62,037 nt of DNA from Halostreptopolyspora alba. Lineage in GTDB: Bacteria; Actinomycetota; Actinomycetes; Streptosporangiales; Streptosporangiaceae. Below, in pieces: positions 34,284 through 42,660 of the stretch. The notes beneath the pieces were generated by a model that did not search any database, had not been told where the DNA came from, and was given only the letters and a program-made list of their open reading frames with translations. The stretch lies in contig RJMB01000028.1 in assembly GCA_003725585.1 (NCBI GenBank), positions 1 to 62,037 on the forward strand. The letters are read 5' to 3'. Both the position numbers and the translations under genes were made by a program. How positions within the stretch are numbered: position 1 is the first letter of the stretch; each line of letters begins with the position of its first letter.

Positions 34284-34976
34284 GTGTCGCTGTACGGGGC
34301 CACCAAGACGGTCATCGCACCGGCCACGCGGGTCATATGGCCGTTGCGTGTGGAGGGCACCCACCACATTCCCCGGCAGGGGCCGGTGATCCTCGCCTCC
34401 AACCACCTGTCCAACATCGATCCGCTGTTCATCGGGGTGGCCGTGCCACGCCCGGTGGTCTTCATCGCCAAGCGTGAACTCTTCGCCGAGGGCAACATCG
34501 CCCAGCGCGCGTTCACCCGGGCGCTGCGGGCGATCGGTCAGCTCTCCGTCGACCGCCGCCCCGGCCAGAGCTCCCGCGAGGCCATGGAGAACAGCCTGCG
34601 GGTGCTGAAGGAGGGCACCGTCTTCGGCATCTTCCCGGAGGGCACCCGCTCCCCCGATGGTCGGCTGCATCGGGGCCAGACCGGGCTTGCCTGGCTCGCG
34701 CTCAGCTCCGGGGCGCCCGTGGTTCCGGTCGCCCTGGCCGGCACCAATCGCATCCTGCCGGAGGGGGCCCGGGTTCCCGCGTTCCGCAGGATCGGCGTCC
34801 GTTTCGGCCCACCGGTGGACCTCTCGACGTGGTCCGGGGAGGCCGACCGGGCGCGCTCGCGCAGGGCCGCCACCGACGCGATCATGGCCGCGATCCAACG
34901 ACTCTCCGGACAGGAGCAGGTGCCCCGGTTCGCCGCGTCGGTCAAGGCGGAGCGGGAACGGCGACGGCGGTCGTAG
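34284..34976 (+). CDS. plsC: 1-acyl-sn-glycerol-3-phosphate acyltransferase (PlsC family)
   Basis: A 230-residue membrane-associated acyltransferase that makes phosphatidic acid. The catalytic H-x4-D is in ASNHLSNIDPLF (near 39) and the substrate-binding motif is IFPEGTRSPDG (near 117); AKRELFAEG and VPVALAGTNRILP complete blocks II and IV. GTG 34284 follows gaggaggga. Actinomycetes have several PlsC paralogues, so this may act on a specialised lipid. It is a single gene with no coupled neighbours. Confidence 0.88.
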   Translation: MSLYGATKTVIAPATRVIWPLRVEGTHHIPRQGPVILASNHLSNIDPLFIGVAVPRPVVFIAKRELFAEGNIAQRAFTRALRAIGQLSVDRRPGQSSREAMENSLRVLKEGTVFGIFPEGTRSPDGRLHRGQTGLAWLALSSGAPVVPVALAGTNRILPEGARVPAFRRIGVRFGPPVDLSTWSGEADRARSRRAATDAIMAAIQRLSGQEQVPRFAASVKAERERRRRS

Positions 34977-35372
34977 CGGACCTCGCTGTTCCTCTCCTCC
35001 CCTCCTCGCCCGGGGCCGCATCCGGTTCGTGCGGACCGTCGCGGGTCAAGGCCGCGTGGGGCCACCGTTGGGGCCCGTTGTGACCCGACCCGCACCATTT
35101 CGATACCTGATCCGGGAACATCGGACACACCCGATGAGTTACAGTCGCTGGTGGCCGGTGTGGTAGCAAGCGTCCCCCGGGCCTCACCCGTCGCCTTCGT
35201 GGAATACCGCGTGCGTCCCGCCCCGAGGGGCCAGCGCACGGCCTCGGAACCGCGTCGTTCCCCGCACCGAGAGGCGACCGCCGCAGCGGCCACCGAGGAT
35301 ACTCACGCCCCGCTGTCCCGGGTCTAGGGACGCGGGGCGGTTTCGTATGAGCGAGCGGAAGGACGAATCGGC
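34977..35372. other. Intergenic region before the penicillin-binding protein gene
   Basis: No gene is supported in these 396 bases. It has a small hairpin, catcgg (35119-35124) with ccgatg (35131-35136), and a larger terminator-like hairpin at 35306-35339 only 33 bases before the next start codon. No c-di-AMP or other known riboswitch core could be recognised. Confidence 0.4.
35306..35339 (+). terminator. Hairpin just upstream of the penicillin-binding protein gene
   Basis: cgccccgc-t-gtccc (35306-35319) pairs with gggac-gcggggcg (35327-35339) with one bulge, followed by gtttc. It may end plsC transcription or attenuate the downstream gene. Confidence 0.5.
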
Positions 35373-38357
35373 GTGGACGAGAGGTGGACCCCGGGCCAGG
35401 GTGACGATCAGCCCTCGCCTCCGCCCGACCCCGCGGACCCACTCCCGAGCGACGCGAAGTCGCAACAGGGGTGGGAGACGGACGCGTCGCCGGGCGCAGG
35501 CGACGGTACGGATCCACCCGCGAACCCCGGTGACGGCGACGAGTCGGACGCCAGCGCGGATCCCACTGACACCCAGGGATCGCGCCCCAGGAGCCCGTAC
35601 ACGATTCCGGGCGCCACGGACACGCCCGCCCCCTCGTGGAACTGGACATCCGCGGGCGTACCGGAGCCCGAGTGGCAGCCCTCCGGAACACCGTTCGCGC
35701 GCCCCGGCGGTGAGGAGAGCGACCCCCCACGGCCGGCGGCGCCCCCCGAACAGCCCGAGTCCACATCCGAGCCGGCCCCATCCGGGGACCCGGTCGGCTC
35801 CCCGCCGTCCGCCACCGACGAGCCCCACAGCTACGCCGTGGACGCCGACCACTCCGCGGCCTCCCGGCAGGACTCCGCGGGCGAACCCTCCTCCTCCGAG
35901 GAGCCCGCGCCCCGCGTGTGGCAGCACACCGACGACCCCACGTACCAGCGGGAACACACCCCGGACCCACGCCCCTGGGAATCCTCCGGGGAGAACACTC
36001 ACACGACACCAGAGCACACCAACGAGCCCACGCCCCACGCGTGGCAACACACCGACGACCCCACGTACCAGCGGGAACACACCCCGGACCCACGCCCCTG
36101 GGAATCCTCCGGGGAGAACACTCACACGACACCAGAGCACACCAACGAGCCCACGCCCCACGCGTGGCAACACACCGACGAGGGGGAACGGCCCTCCTGG
36201 CGGGAAGCTCCCCCCACGGGACGGTTCCCCACCGTGTCCACGCCTCGGGAGACCCACGAGCCCGGCGCCACGGGACCTCCCTCACTCGAGGACACCGCGA
36301 GCTTCGCCGCCCCCCGTCACGAGCCCCCCTCCTCCCCACAGCCACAGCACGGTCCCGACCCCGGCCACCAGGCCCACGTGGGCACGCACTCGCCGGACCG
36401 CCCGTGGGCAGGCGACCGCCCGAACGTGGCCCAGTACGGCGACCAGGCACCGGCCGCCCCGTCACCGCCTCCCGGTGACGTTCCGGGGGAGGTCGGGACG
36501 ACCGCCGGCGCGCAGCGCCCCTATGGCGATACCGACCACGCGGGACCGGAACCGGACCGGGACCTCCCATCTCATGGCCCGTACGTGCCCGCTGAGGAAC
36601 CCGCCGGCGCCGCCACCGCCTCTCACCAGGCTCTGAGGCCCCGGGACCCGGGGCCTCCCTCTCAGGAGCAGGAGGAGCTCGACACGGGTGACGACGCGCG
36701 CCCGCGCCGCTCCCGCAAGGGGCTGGTCGTCGGCATCGTCAGCACGGCGGTGGTCCTGGCCCTGATCGGTGGGGGGATCTCGTGGTACGTACTGGCCCTG
36801 CCCAAGCCCGAGGACACGGCCGAGTCGTACGCCGCCGCCTGGGGCGAGGGCGACTATGGGGCGATGGCGGGGCTGTCCACCGGCGGTGACGCCGAGCAGT
36901 CCCTCACCCGGTTCGCCGACAACCTCGGGGTAACCGGGGCCCAGGTGGATGTGGGTGAGGTCAGCGCCGACGGCGACACAGCCACCGCCCCCTACGAGGT
37001 CACGCTCTCCCTGAAGAACGCCGGTGACTGGGCGTACGAGGGTGAGCTGCCGTTGACCCGCCAGGACGGCGAGTGGCTGGTCGACTTCAGCCCCGAGGTG
37101 ATGCACCCCGAGCTCGGCGAGGGCCAGACCCTCACGCGGGTCAACGCCTGGGGCGAGCGCGGCCACATCCTCGCCGCCGACGGGACCCGGCTGGACACCG
37201 ACGAGGCGGGGGGCTCGGTCGGCATGATCGTCGGCCAGGTCGGCGCGGTCGAGGAGGAGGATCTGGAGGATCTCGGCCCGGCCTACGATGTCGGCGACCC
37301 GACCGGCGTGAGCGGGCTGCAGCACGCCTACGAGGAGCGCCTGGCCGGCGAGGCCGGAATCGCCATCCACCTCGTCGACGAGGGCGACGAGGAGCAGGCG
37401 GCCCAGGAGGAGGACCCCACGGTCGTCGACTCCATCGAGGGATCCGACGGCGAGGACGTCACCACCAGCCTCGACCCGGCGATCCAGAGTGCCGCCGCGC
37501 GGGCCGTCGTCGGCGAGAACGATCCCACGGCGCTCACCGCCATCCGGCCGTCCACGGGCGAGATCCTCGCGGTCGCCAACGCCCCGGGCGGGTACAACCG
37601 GGCGTTCGAGGGACAGTACGCTCCCGGCTCCTCCTTCAAGATCGTCTCCTACCAGGCGCTTCTGGCCAACGGGCTCGGGGCCGAGGCCACGATGCACTGT
37701 CCGGAGGAGGCCAACGTGGGTGGCTGGGACTTCACGAACGCCGGGGACGCCGCGTACGGCGAGCAGAGTGTCACCGAGGCGTTCGCGACCTCCTGCAACA
37801 CGGCACTGGTCCAGGAGGTCGCCAACCGGCTCGACTCGCAGACGATCACCGCGGCGGCGGAGCGGTTCGGGATGAACAGCGACCTGGATGTCGGCGTGCC
37901 CACCATCGAACCGTCGTTCCCGGAGCCCGAGAACACCACCATGGTGGCCTCGCAGAGCATCGGGCAGGGCCAGATCCTGACCTCCCCGCTGCACATGGCG
38001 ACCGTGCCCGCGGCGGTCGCTGACGGCTCGTGGCGGTCACCGACCCTGGTGAGCGAACCCGAGATGCCGGACCAGCCCGAGCCGACCCAGATCGAGCACG
38101 CCGACCAGCTGCGCCCGATGATGCGCGAGGTCGTCACGAACGGCACCGCGGACGAGGCGGGCTTCACCGGCGAGGTCCACGGCAAGACCGGTTCGGCGGA
38201 GTTCGGCACGGCCGAGGACGAGGACGACGAACTCGACACGCACGCCTGGTTCGTGGGTTACAAGGGCGATCTCGCGTTCTCCGTCGTCGTCGAGGGCGGC
38301 GGTGGTGGCGGGAGTGTCGCCGCGCCCATCGCCGCGGACTTCGCGAACGCCCTCTGA
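35373..38357 (+). CDS. Penicillin-binding transpeptidase with a long disordered cytoplasmic head
   Basis: A 994-residue bitopic protein. Residues 1-448 are cytosolic, rich in Pro, Ser, Thr, Glu and Asp with no fold, and contain a repeated 41-residue unit. A single membrane helix (LVVGIVSTAVVLALIGGGIS) lies at 449-473. Then come an NTF2-like/MecA-N domain (to about 590), a dimerisation domain and the transpeptidase: SxxK as SSFK near 752, SxN as SCN near 806 and KTG as HGKTGSAE near 936. It cross-links peptidoglycan outside the membrane. Domain order matches actinobacterial PBP2-type MecA_N proteins, but the head is far longer than usual. GTG 35373 follows ggaagga. Confidence 0.9.
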   Translation: MDERWTPGQGDDQPSPPPDPADPLPSDAKSQQGWETDASPGAGDGTDPPANPGDGDESDASADPTDTQGSRPRSPYTIPGATDTPAPSWNWTSAGVPEPEWQPSGTPFARPGGEESDPPRPAAPPEQPESTSEPAPSGDPVGSPPSATDEPHSYAVDADHSAASRQDSAGEPSSSEEPAPRVWQHTDDPTYQREHTPDPRPWESSGENTHTTPEHTNEPTPHAWQHTDDPTYQREHTPDPRPWESSGENTHTTPEHTNEPTPHAWQHTDEGERPSWREAPPTGRFPTVSTPRETHEPGATGPPSLEDTASFAAPRHEPPSSPQPQHGPDPGHQAHVGTHSPDRPWAGDRPNVAQYGDQAPAAPSPPPGDVPGEVGTTAGAQRPYGDTDHAGPEPDRDLPSHGPYVPAEEPAGAATASHQALRPRDPGPPSQEQEELDTGDDARPRRSRKGLVVGIVSTAVVLALIGGGISWYVLALPKPEDTAESYAAAWGEGDYGAMAGLSTGGDAEQSLTRFADNLGVTGAQVDVGEVSADGDTATAPYEVTLSLKNAGDWAYEGELPLTRQDGEWLVDFSPEVMHPELGEGQTLTRVNAWGERGHILAADGTRLDTDEAGGSVGMIVGQVGAVEEEDLEDLGPAYDVGDPTGVSGLQHAYEERLAGEAGIAIHLVDEGDEEQAAQEEDPTVVDSIEGSDGEDVTTSLDPAIQSAAARAVVGENDPTALTAIRPSTGEILAVANAPGGYNRAFEGQYAPGSSFKIVSYQALLANGLGAEATMHCPEEANVGGWDFTNAGDAAYGEQSVTEAFATSCNTALVQEVANRLDSQTITAAAERFGMNSDLDVGVPTIEPSFPEPENTTMVASQSIGQGQILTSPLHMATVPAAVADGSWRSPTLVSEPEMPDQPEPTQIEHADQLRPMMREVVTNGTADEAGFTGEVHGKTGSAEFGTAEDEDDELDTHAWFVGYKGDLAFSVVVEGGGGGGSVAAPIAADFANAL
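35931..36180 (+). repeat. Perfect 123-bp tandem duplication, plus partial third copy
   Basis: Bases 35931-36053 and 36054-36176 are identical on reading; a third copy begins at 36177 and breaks off after gacg. The bases just before 35931 also match the unit imperfectly (gtggcagcacacc against gtggcaacacacc). The unit encodes 41 residues, including DDPTYQREHTPDPRPWESSG. Exact identity, including third positions, indicates a recent expansion. Confidence 0.85.
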
Positions 38358-38385
38358 GTGGGCTCTCAATGGCTCGCGGGGGATT

Positions 38386-38410
38386 ACCGGCCGCAGACAC
38401 ACCGGCCGGT
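38386..38410 (+). terminator. Hairpin after the penicillin-binding protein gene
   Basis: accggcc (38386-38392) pairs with ggccggt (38404-38410) around 11 bases, 29 bases past the stop. Confidence 0.5.
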
Positions 38411-38438
38411 GCCCCGCCACCGGTTGGTGGACCAGCGG

Positions 38439-38463
38439 GGCCGGTTGACACGCGTGACCGGCC
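38439..38463 (-). terminator. Hairpin after the DUF3040 gene
   Basis: ggccggt (38439-38445) pairs with accggcc (38457-38463) around 11 bases. It uses the same arms as the neighbouring hairpin, in the inverted order, within a convergent gap. Confidence 0.4.
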
Positions 38464-38545
38464 GCCGGCAACGAGGGGCCCGCCGTGGCACACGTCGCCG
38501 GGGAACCGGTCGAGGGCCGCGGCCCCGCCCCGTGGAGGGCGCTCG

Positions 38546-38845
38546 CTATGGTGCGGTGCCGCCGGGCGCGGGCGAGACGACATCGGTGTCGTCCCTGGCG
38601 GGTGTCTCGCCACTCGTCTGCTCGCCCGGTGTGAGGGCGACCAGCACCACCAGCAGCCCGATCACCGCCACCGCGATGGCGGCGCACACCGCCCACGGCC
38701 GCCAGAGGCTCCCGCGTGCCTCCCCCTCGTCGGAGGAGGTCGCCGCGCCAAACATCTGCAGGCGACCAGCCAGCTCGGGATCGTCCGCACTGAGGTACTG
38801 CTCGATCTCGGCGAGGATCCGTCGCTCGTACTCTCGCAGAGCCAT
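38546..38845 (-). CDS. DUF3040 family membrane protein
   Basis: A 99-residue protein beginning MALREYERRILAEIEQYLS, then DDPELAGRLQMF, the hallmark of the actinobacterial DUF3040 family: an N-terminal amphipathic helix followed by one or two membrane helices (here one clear span, WAVCAAIAVAVIGLLVVLVAL). The C-terminal 25 residues are polar. ATG 38845 follows aaggggg, and homology starts exactly there. Function is unknown. It lies about 200 bases downstream of the GH10-like lipoprotein gene on the same strand and is convergent with the penicillin-binding protein gene. Confidence 0.85.
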   Translation of the reverse strand: MALREYERRILAEIEQYLSADDPELAGRLQMFGAATSSDEGEARGSLWRPWAVCAAIAVAVIGLLVVLVALTPGEQTSGETPARDDTDVVSPAPGGTAP

Positions 38846-39048
38846 CGCGCCCCCTTGGGCCAGTGGGTGTCCGTCACGCACCGAGGTGTGTCGGAGACCT
38901 CCCCCGTTATCGGGTTCTCTATCCCCGATTCGGGGGCATTACCTCGCTGGCCGGTTCCGGACTTGCTATGTGGCGAGTAATGGCTCCGCCATCCCACCTG
39001 CGGCGCGTGACGTGCCACCCGGCGCGACAGCGCCGCCTCGACCACGCC

Positions 39049-40635
39049 CTACCCCTGCTCGACCGGGGCCGCTGGGCTTGGTGCGCCTTCGGTACGGTGG
39101 TTGTCCAACGCGGTCACCACGTACTCGACGGGTTCGTCGGCCGGTTCAGCGTCGGTGAAGCTCACGGCGCCGTCCCCATCAGGGCCGACGATGTCGAGTA
39201 GGTGCGTGGCGTCGGCGAGGTCGCACGGCCGCGCGCCGTCCTCCCCCGGTACGCGGTACACCGCGTAGAAGCGGGCGTCCTCGGCCGGCTCCCACCCGAG
39301 TTCGACCGAGTCCCCGGTGTGCTCGGCGTTCACCTCAGTGACACGGCCCGGGCCGTCTCCTCCCCCGCTCACCTCGGGTGGGAGGGCGGGCGCACGATAG
39401 TGGTCCTCGGCGACACGGTCCATCGCATCACCGGCGCGGCCGGTCAGGTCCTTCTGGGAGAAGTAGACGTTGCCGGCGACCTCGGAGTACTCCTCGTTGA
39501 AGTCGAGCTGGCGGGACAGGGAGTCCTCACCCGTCCAGTCCTCCTCCTCGCCGTGCATGTAGGCGGCCTGGCCGATGTAGAGGTTGACGTCGCTGTCGCT
39601 GACCTGCTCGGACCACCAGTCGACCAGTTCCTCGTAGTCGGCCGCCTCGTTGCCGCGCTGCCAGTACAGCTGCGGGAGCACGTAGTCGACGAGGCCCTGG
39701 TCGATCCAGGCGCGGGTGTCCGCGTGCTGGTCGTCGTAGGACTGTAGACCGCTGGTCGCCGAGCCACTGGGGTCGGTCGTGTCGTTGCGCCAGATCCCGA
39801 ACGGCGACACCCCGAACTGCACCCACGGCTTGGTCTCGCCGATCCTGGTGTGGACGTCCTCGAGCAGGGTGTTGACGTTGTCCCGGCGCCAGGCGGCGCG
39901 GCTGTCGAAGTCGTCGCCGTACTCCTCCCAGGTCCTGTCGTCGTCGAAGTGCGCGTCGCCGTCGGGGTAGGGATAGAAGAAGTCGTCGAAGTGCGCCCCG
40001 TCGACGTCGTAGCGCTCGACGACATCGAGGACGACGTCGCTGACCCACTGCTGCACCTCGGGGTCGCCCGGGTCGAAGTACCCCTCGTCGGCGTACTCGA
40101 CGAGCCACTCCGGGTGCTGCTCGAGGGGGTGATCCTCGACCAGGTTCTCCAGGTCCGGCTCCTTCAGGCCCGCCCGGTACGGGTTGAACCAGGCGTGGAG
40201 CTCCAGGCCACGCTTGTGGGCCTCCTCCACCGCGAACTTCAGCGGGTCGTATCCGGGGTCACCGCCCTGCTCGCCGGTCAGATAGCGCGCCCACGGCTCC
40301 TTGTCGGAGGAGTAGACAGCGTCAGCGGTGGGCCTCACGTGCAGGAAGGCGGTGTTGAAGTCCATGTGGTCCAGCGTGTCGAGCTGGTCACGCAGTTCCT
40401 GTTGCTGCTGCTGAGCGCTGAGTCCGGGCTCGGAGGGCCAGTCGATGTTGCGGACCGTCGTGATCCAGGAACCGCGCAGGTCGCGCTTGCCGAGATCGGA
40501 GTCGACCTCGCAGTCCTCCGGAATGGGCCCGGGGGCGTCGGCGTTGGAGTCACCGGGACCCGGGCTCGTCACACATCCCGCGAGGAGTGCCGCGACCGCG
40601 CCTCCCACGGCTCCACGCACCAACCATCCGCACAC
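39049..40635 (-). CDS. Secreted GH10-like (GHL10) glycoside hydrolase lipoprotein
   Basis: A 528-residue lipoprotein. GTG 40635 starts a signal peptide with lipobox LLAGC (Cys near 21). The catalytic module (about 50-410) begins LRGSWITTVRNIDWPS and includes HAWFNPYRAG, YDVDGAHFDDFFYPYP and VDYVLPQLYWQRG, features of the glycosyl hydrolase-like 10 family (YddW type). Acidic residues in HFDDFF are likely catalytic. Residues about 430-520 form a fibronectin type III-like domain (VELGWEPAEDARFYAVYRV). It acts at the cell surface, probably on a peptidoglycan-linked or other polysaccharide. It is divergent from menF. Confidence 0.85.
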   Translation of the reverse strand: MCGWLVRGAVGGAVAALLAGCVTSPGPGDSNADAPGPIPEDCEVDSDLGKRDLRGSWITTVRNIDWPSEPGLSAQQQQQELRDQLDTLDHMDFNTAFLHVRPTADAVYSSDKEPWARYLTGEQGGDPGYDPLKFAVEEAHKRGLELHAWFNPYRAGLKEPDLENLVEDHPLEQHPEWLVEYADEGYFDPGDPEVQQWVSDVVLDVVERYDVDGAHFDDFFYPYPDGDAHFDDDRTWEEYGDDFDSRAAWRRDNVNTLLEDVHTRIGETKPWVQFGVSPFGIWRNDTTDPSGSATSGLQSYDDQHADTRAWIDQGLVDYVLPQLYWQRGNEAADYEELVDWWSEQVSDSDVNLYIGQAAYMHGEEEDWTGEDSLSRQLDFNEEYSEVAGNVYFSQKDLTGRAGDAMDRVAEDHYRAPALPPEVSGGGDGPGRVTEVNAEHTGDSVELGWEPAEDARFYAVYRVPGEDGARPCDLADATHLLDIVGPDGDGAVSFTDAEPADEPVEYVVTALDNHRTEGAPSPAAPVEQG

Positions 40636-40668
40636 CCGAACAACCCCTTCGATTACAACTATCCCGCA

Positions 40669-40693
40669 ACATCTCTGGACATCTTAGACATCT
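40669..40693. repeat. Three ACATCT repeats between GHL10 and menF
   Basis: acatct occurs at 40669, 40679 and 40688, spaced 10 and 9 bases, in the AT-rich promoter region of two divergent genes. A fourth related ACATCG lies at 40733. Confidence 0.4.
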
Positions 40694-40750
40694 CGGTCAA
40701 ATCGGTGACACGCCCGCGATTCCGTACGCTGGACATCGAACGCGAGCGCT

Positions 40751-40756
40751 TATGCT
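40751..40756 (+). promoter_or_regulatory. -10 box TATGCT of menF
   Basis: TATGCT is eight bases before GTG 40765, placing +1 within two bases of the start codon. A TGGACA at 40730 is a weak -35 with a 15-bp spacer. Confidence 0.4.
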
Positions 40757-40764
40757 GGAATGTC

Positions 40765-42024
40765 GTGACTGTTGCCAGTGAAGCGCCACGCCTGATCGTC
40801 CGCACCGTTGCGCTGCGGGATCACCACGAGCTGCTCGGCCACCTCCCCGAGACCGCCCCACTGGCCTGGTTACACAACGGCGACGGCCTCGTTGGGTGGG
40901 GGGAGGCCGCCCGGCTGGACCTGCCGGCGGAGAACGAGCCCAATGGCCAGCGGTTCGACACCGCGGCGCGCTGGATGTCGGAGCTGGCCGCCGCCGCTGA
41001 CGTCGAGGACGCGGTGGGGCTTCCCGGCACCGGGCCGGTGGCCTTCGGCGGGTTCACATTCGATCCTCGCTCCCCTGGCTCGACGCTCGTCGTTCCCCGT
41101 GTCGTCGTGGGGAGCCGCGCCGGGCGCGTCTGGCTCACCACGATCTGCGACCACCCGGGCTCCCATCCTGACGCACTGCTGTCCTCCGTAACCTCGACTC
41201 GCTACATTGGCCCGCTGACCTGGAGCGACGGCTCACTTTCGGCTCAGGGATGGGGTGGGGCCGTCGCCGCGGCGGTTCGGCGCATCAGGGCGGCGGAGCT
41301 GCACAAGGTGGTACTCGCCCGCGACATCCACGCCGAAGCCGGCGGAACGATCGACGTCCGGACCCTGCTCTCCCGGCTCGCGCGCGCCTACCCTAACTGC
41401 TACACCTTCTGCGTCGACGGGTTGGTGGGAGCCACGCCGGAGCTCCTGCTGCGCCGCGCCGGTGGCGACGTCACCTCGCTGGTCCTGGCCGGGACCCGGC
41501 CACGCGGGAGCACCTCCGAGGAGGACGAACGCATCGCCGGTGATCTGCTGGCCTCGGCGAAGGAGACCGAGGAGCACCGGTACGCGGTCGAGTCACTGCG
41601 TACCGCGCTGACCCCGCTGACCTCCTCCGTCCGGTTGCCGGACCATCCCGAACTGCTGCGCCTGTCCAACGTGCAGCACCTGGCCTCCCCCGCCAGCGCG
41701 ACCCTGCGTGAGGGGGTCTCCACCTTCGACGTGATCGCGGCGATGCATCCCACGGCGGCCGTCGGCGGTACCCCGGCACGTGTGGCGATGGACGTCATCC
41801 GCGAGCTGGAGGGCATGGACCGGGGCCGCTACGCGGGACCCGTGGGATGGCTCGACACGCGCGGCGACGGGGAGTGGGGCATCGCCCTGCGCTGCGCGCA
41901 CGTCGAGGGCTCCCGGGCCCGGTTGTTCGCCGGGTGCGGCATCGTCGCCGGTTCCGACCCGGAGGCGGAGATCGCGGAGGCCGACTCCAAGTTCCGGGCC
42001 ATGCGCTCCGCACTGGCGGACTGA
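40765..42024 (+). CDS. menF: Isochorismate synthase
   Basis: A 419-residue chorismate-using enzyme (MenF/EntC/DhbC family) that isomerises chorismate to isochorismate. The C-terminal chorismate-binding domain shows LHKVVLARDIH, YTFCVDGLVGATPELL, LAGTRPRGSTSEEDE, SAKETEEHRYAVE, MHPTAAVGGTP and CGIVAGSDPEAEIAEADSKF, with the expected Mg-binding glutamates. Because menD, menC, menB and menE are nearby and no siderophore genes are seen, a menaquinone role is preferred. GTG 40765 was chosen from homology and a nearby -10 box; the Shine-Dalgarno is weak (GGAA). The gene is single and ends at a strong hairpin. Confidence 0.9.
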   Translation: MTVASEAPRLIVRTVALRDHHELLGHLPETAPLAWLHNGDGLVGWGEAARLDLPAENEPNGQRFDTAARWMSELAAAADVEDAVGLPGTGPVAFGGFTFDPRSPGSTLVVPRVVVGSRAGRVWLTTICDHPGSHPDALLSSVTSTRYIGPLTWSDGSLSAQGWGGAVAAAVRRIRAAELHKVVLARDIHAEAGGTIDVRTLLSRLARAYPNCYTFCVDGLVGATPELLLRRAGGDVTSLVLAGTRPRGSTSEEDERIAGDLLASAKETEEHRYAVESLRTALTPLTSSVRLPDHPELLRLSNVQHLASPASATLREGVSTFDVIAAMHPTAAVGGTPARVAMDVIRELEGMDRGRYAGPVGWLDTRGDGEWGIALRCAHVEGSRARLFAGCGIVAGSDPEAEIAEADSKFRAMRSALAD

Positions 42025-42071
42025 GTGTCCCCGACGGCCGGCCACGGCTCCCGGACCCAGCCATATGGGGG

Positions 42072-42109
42072 CCGCCGCGCACCGTGACACCTCCCACGGT
42101 GCGCGGCGG
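42072..42109. terminator. 15-bp bidirectional terminator hairpin
   Basis: Bases 42072-42086 and 42095-42109 pair perfectly around an 8-base loop between the convergent menF and DUF1348 genes. Confidence 0.75.
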
Positions 42110-42112
42110 GTG

Positions 42113-42574
42113 CTACCGGAGCGGGATGTCGACACCGCGCTCGTTGACGGGTCGGGGACCACGGATACGCCTGTCAGCCTCGGCGATGGCGACGTCGTTG
42201 ATACTCGCCTCGCGGCGTCGCATCAGTCCGCGCTCGTCGAACTCCCACAGTTCGTTGCCGTAGCTGCGCCACCACTGGCCTCGCGTGTCGTGACACTCGT
42301 ACTGGAAGCGGACGGCGATCCGGTTCTCCTGGAACCCCCAGAGGCTCTTGCGCAACGCGTAGTCCAGCTCGCGCTCCCATTTCGCGGTCAGGAAGGCGAC
42401 GATCTCCTCGCGACCGGTGACGAACACGTCCCGGTTGCGCCACGCCGAGTCCGGGGTGTAGGCCAGCGCCACCCGCCGGGGGTCGCGGGTGTTCCACGCG
42501 TCCTCGGCGGCCTGAACCTTCTGTAGGGCGGTCTCCTGGGTGAACGGGGGGTGGGGCGGACGGTCCTCGGACAC
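42113..42574 (-). CDS. DUF1348 (SnoaL-like) family protein
   Basis: A 153-residue cytosolic NTF2-fold protein. [34 protein letters not shown], broken here into its typical helix and loop, plus [27 protein letters not shown] are hallmarks of DUF1348. GTG 42574 follows gaggag at good spacing. The function is unknown; the pocket could bind a small hydrophobic molecule. It is divergent from a TetR gene with two operators between them, so it is almost certainly the TetR target. Confidence 0.85.
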   Translation of the reverse strand: MSEDRPPHPPFTQETALQKVQAAEDAWNTRDPRRVALAYTPDSAWRNRDVFVTGREEIVAFLTAKWERELDYALRKSLWGFQENRIAVRFQYECHDTRGQWWRSYGNELWEFDERGLMRRREASINDVAIAEADRRIRGPRPVNERGVDIPLR

Positions 42575-42591
42575 TGCGCACTCCTCACATT

Positions 42592-42640
42592 GAGAACGAC
42601 CGTTCTCTACGGTACCCCGTAATATAGGGAACGATCGTTC
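42592..42640. promoter_or_regulatory. Two TetR operators between DUF1348 and its regulator
   Basis: gagaacg-ac-cgttctc (42592-42607) and gaacgatcgttc (42629-42640, whose right flank extends to tcgttctc) share the half-site GAGAACG. Their centres are 35 bp apart and cover both divergent promoters. Confidence 0.7.
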
Positions 42641-42660
42641 TCAAAGTCAAGGAGTCCCGG

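Noticed and set aside
34977-35372. Possible c-di-AMP (ydaO) riboswitch before the penicillin-binding protein gene
   Set aside because: Such switches precede cell-wall genes in actinomycetes, but the conserved core could not be located by eye.
34942-36636. Long overlapping frames on both strands over the repeat region
   Set aside because: They are products of GC-rich periodic sequence; the frame with a transmembrane helix and SxxK/SxN/KTG motifs is the real gene.
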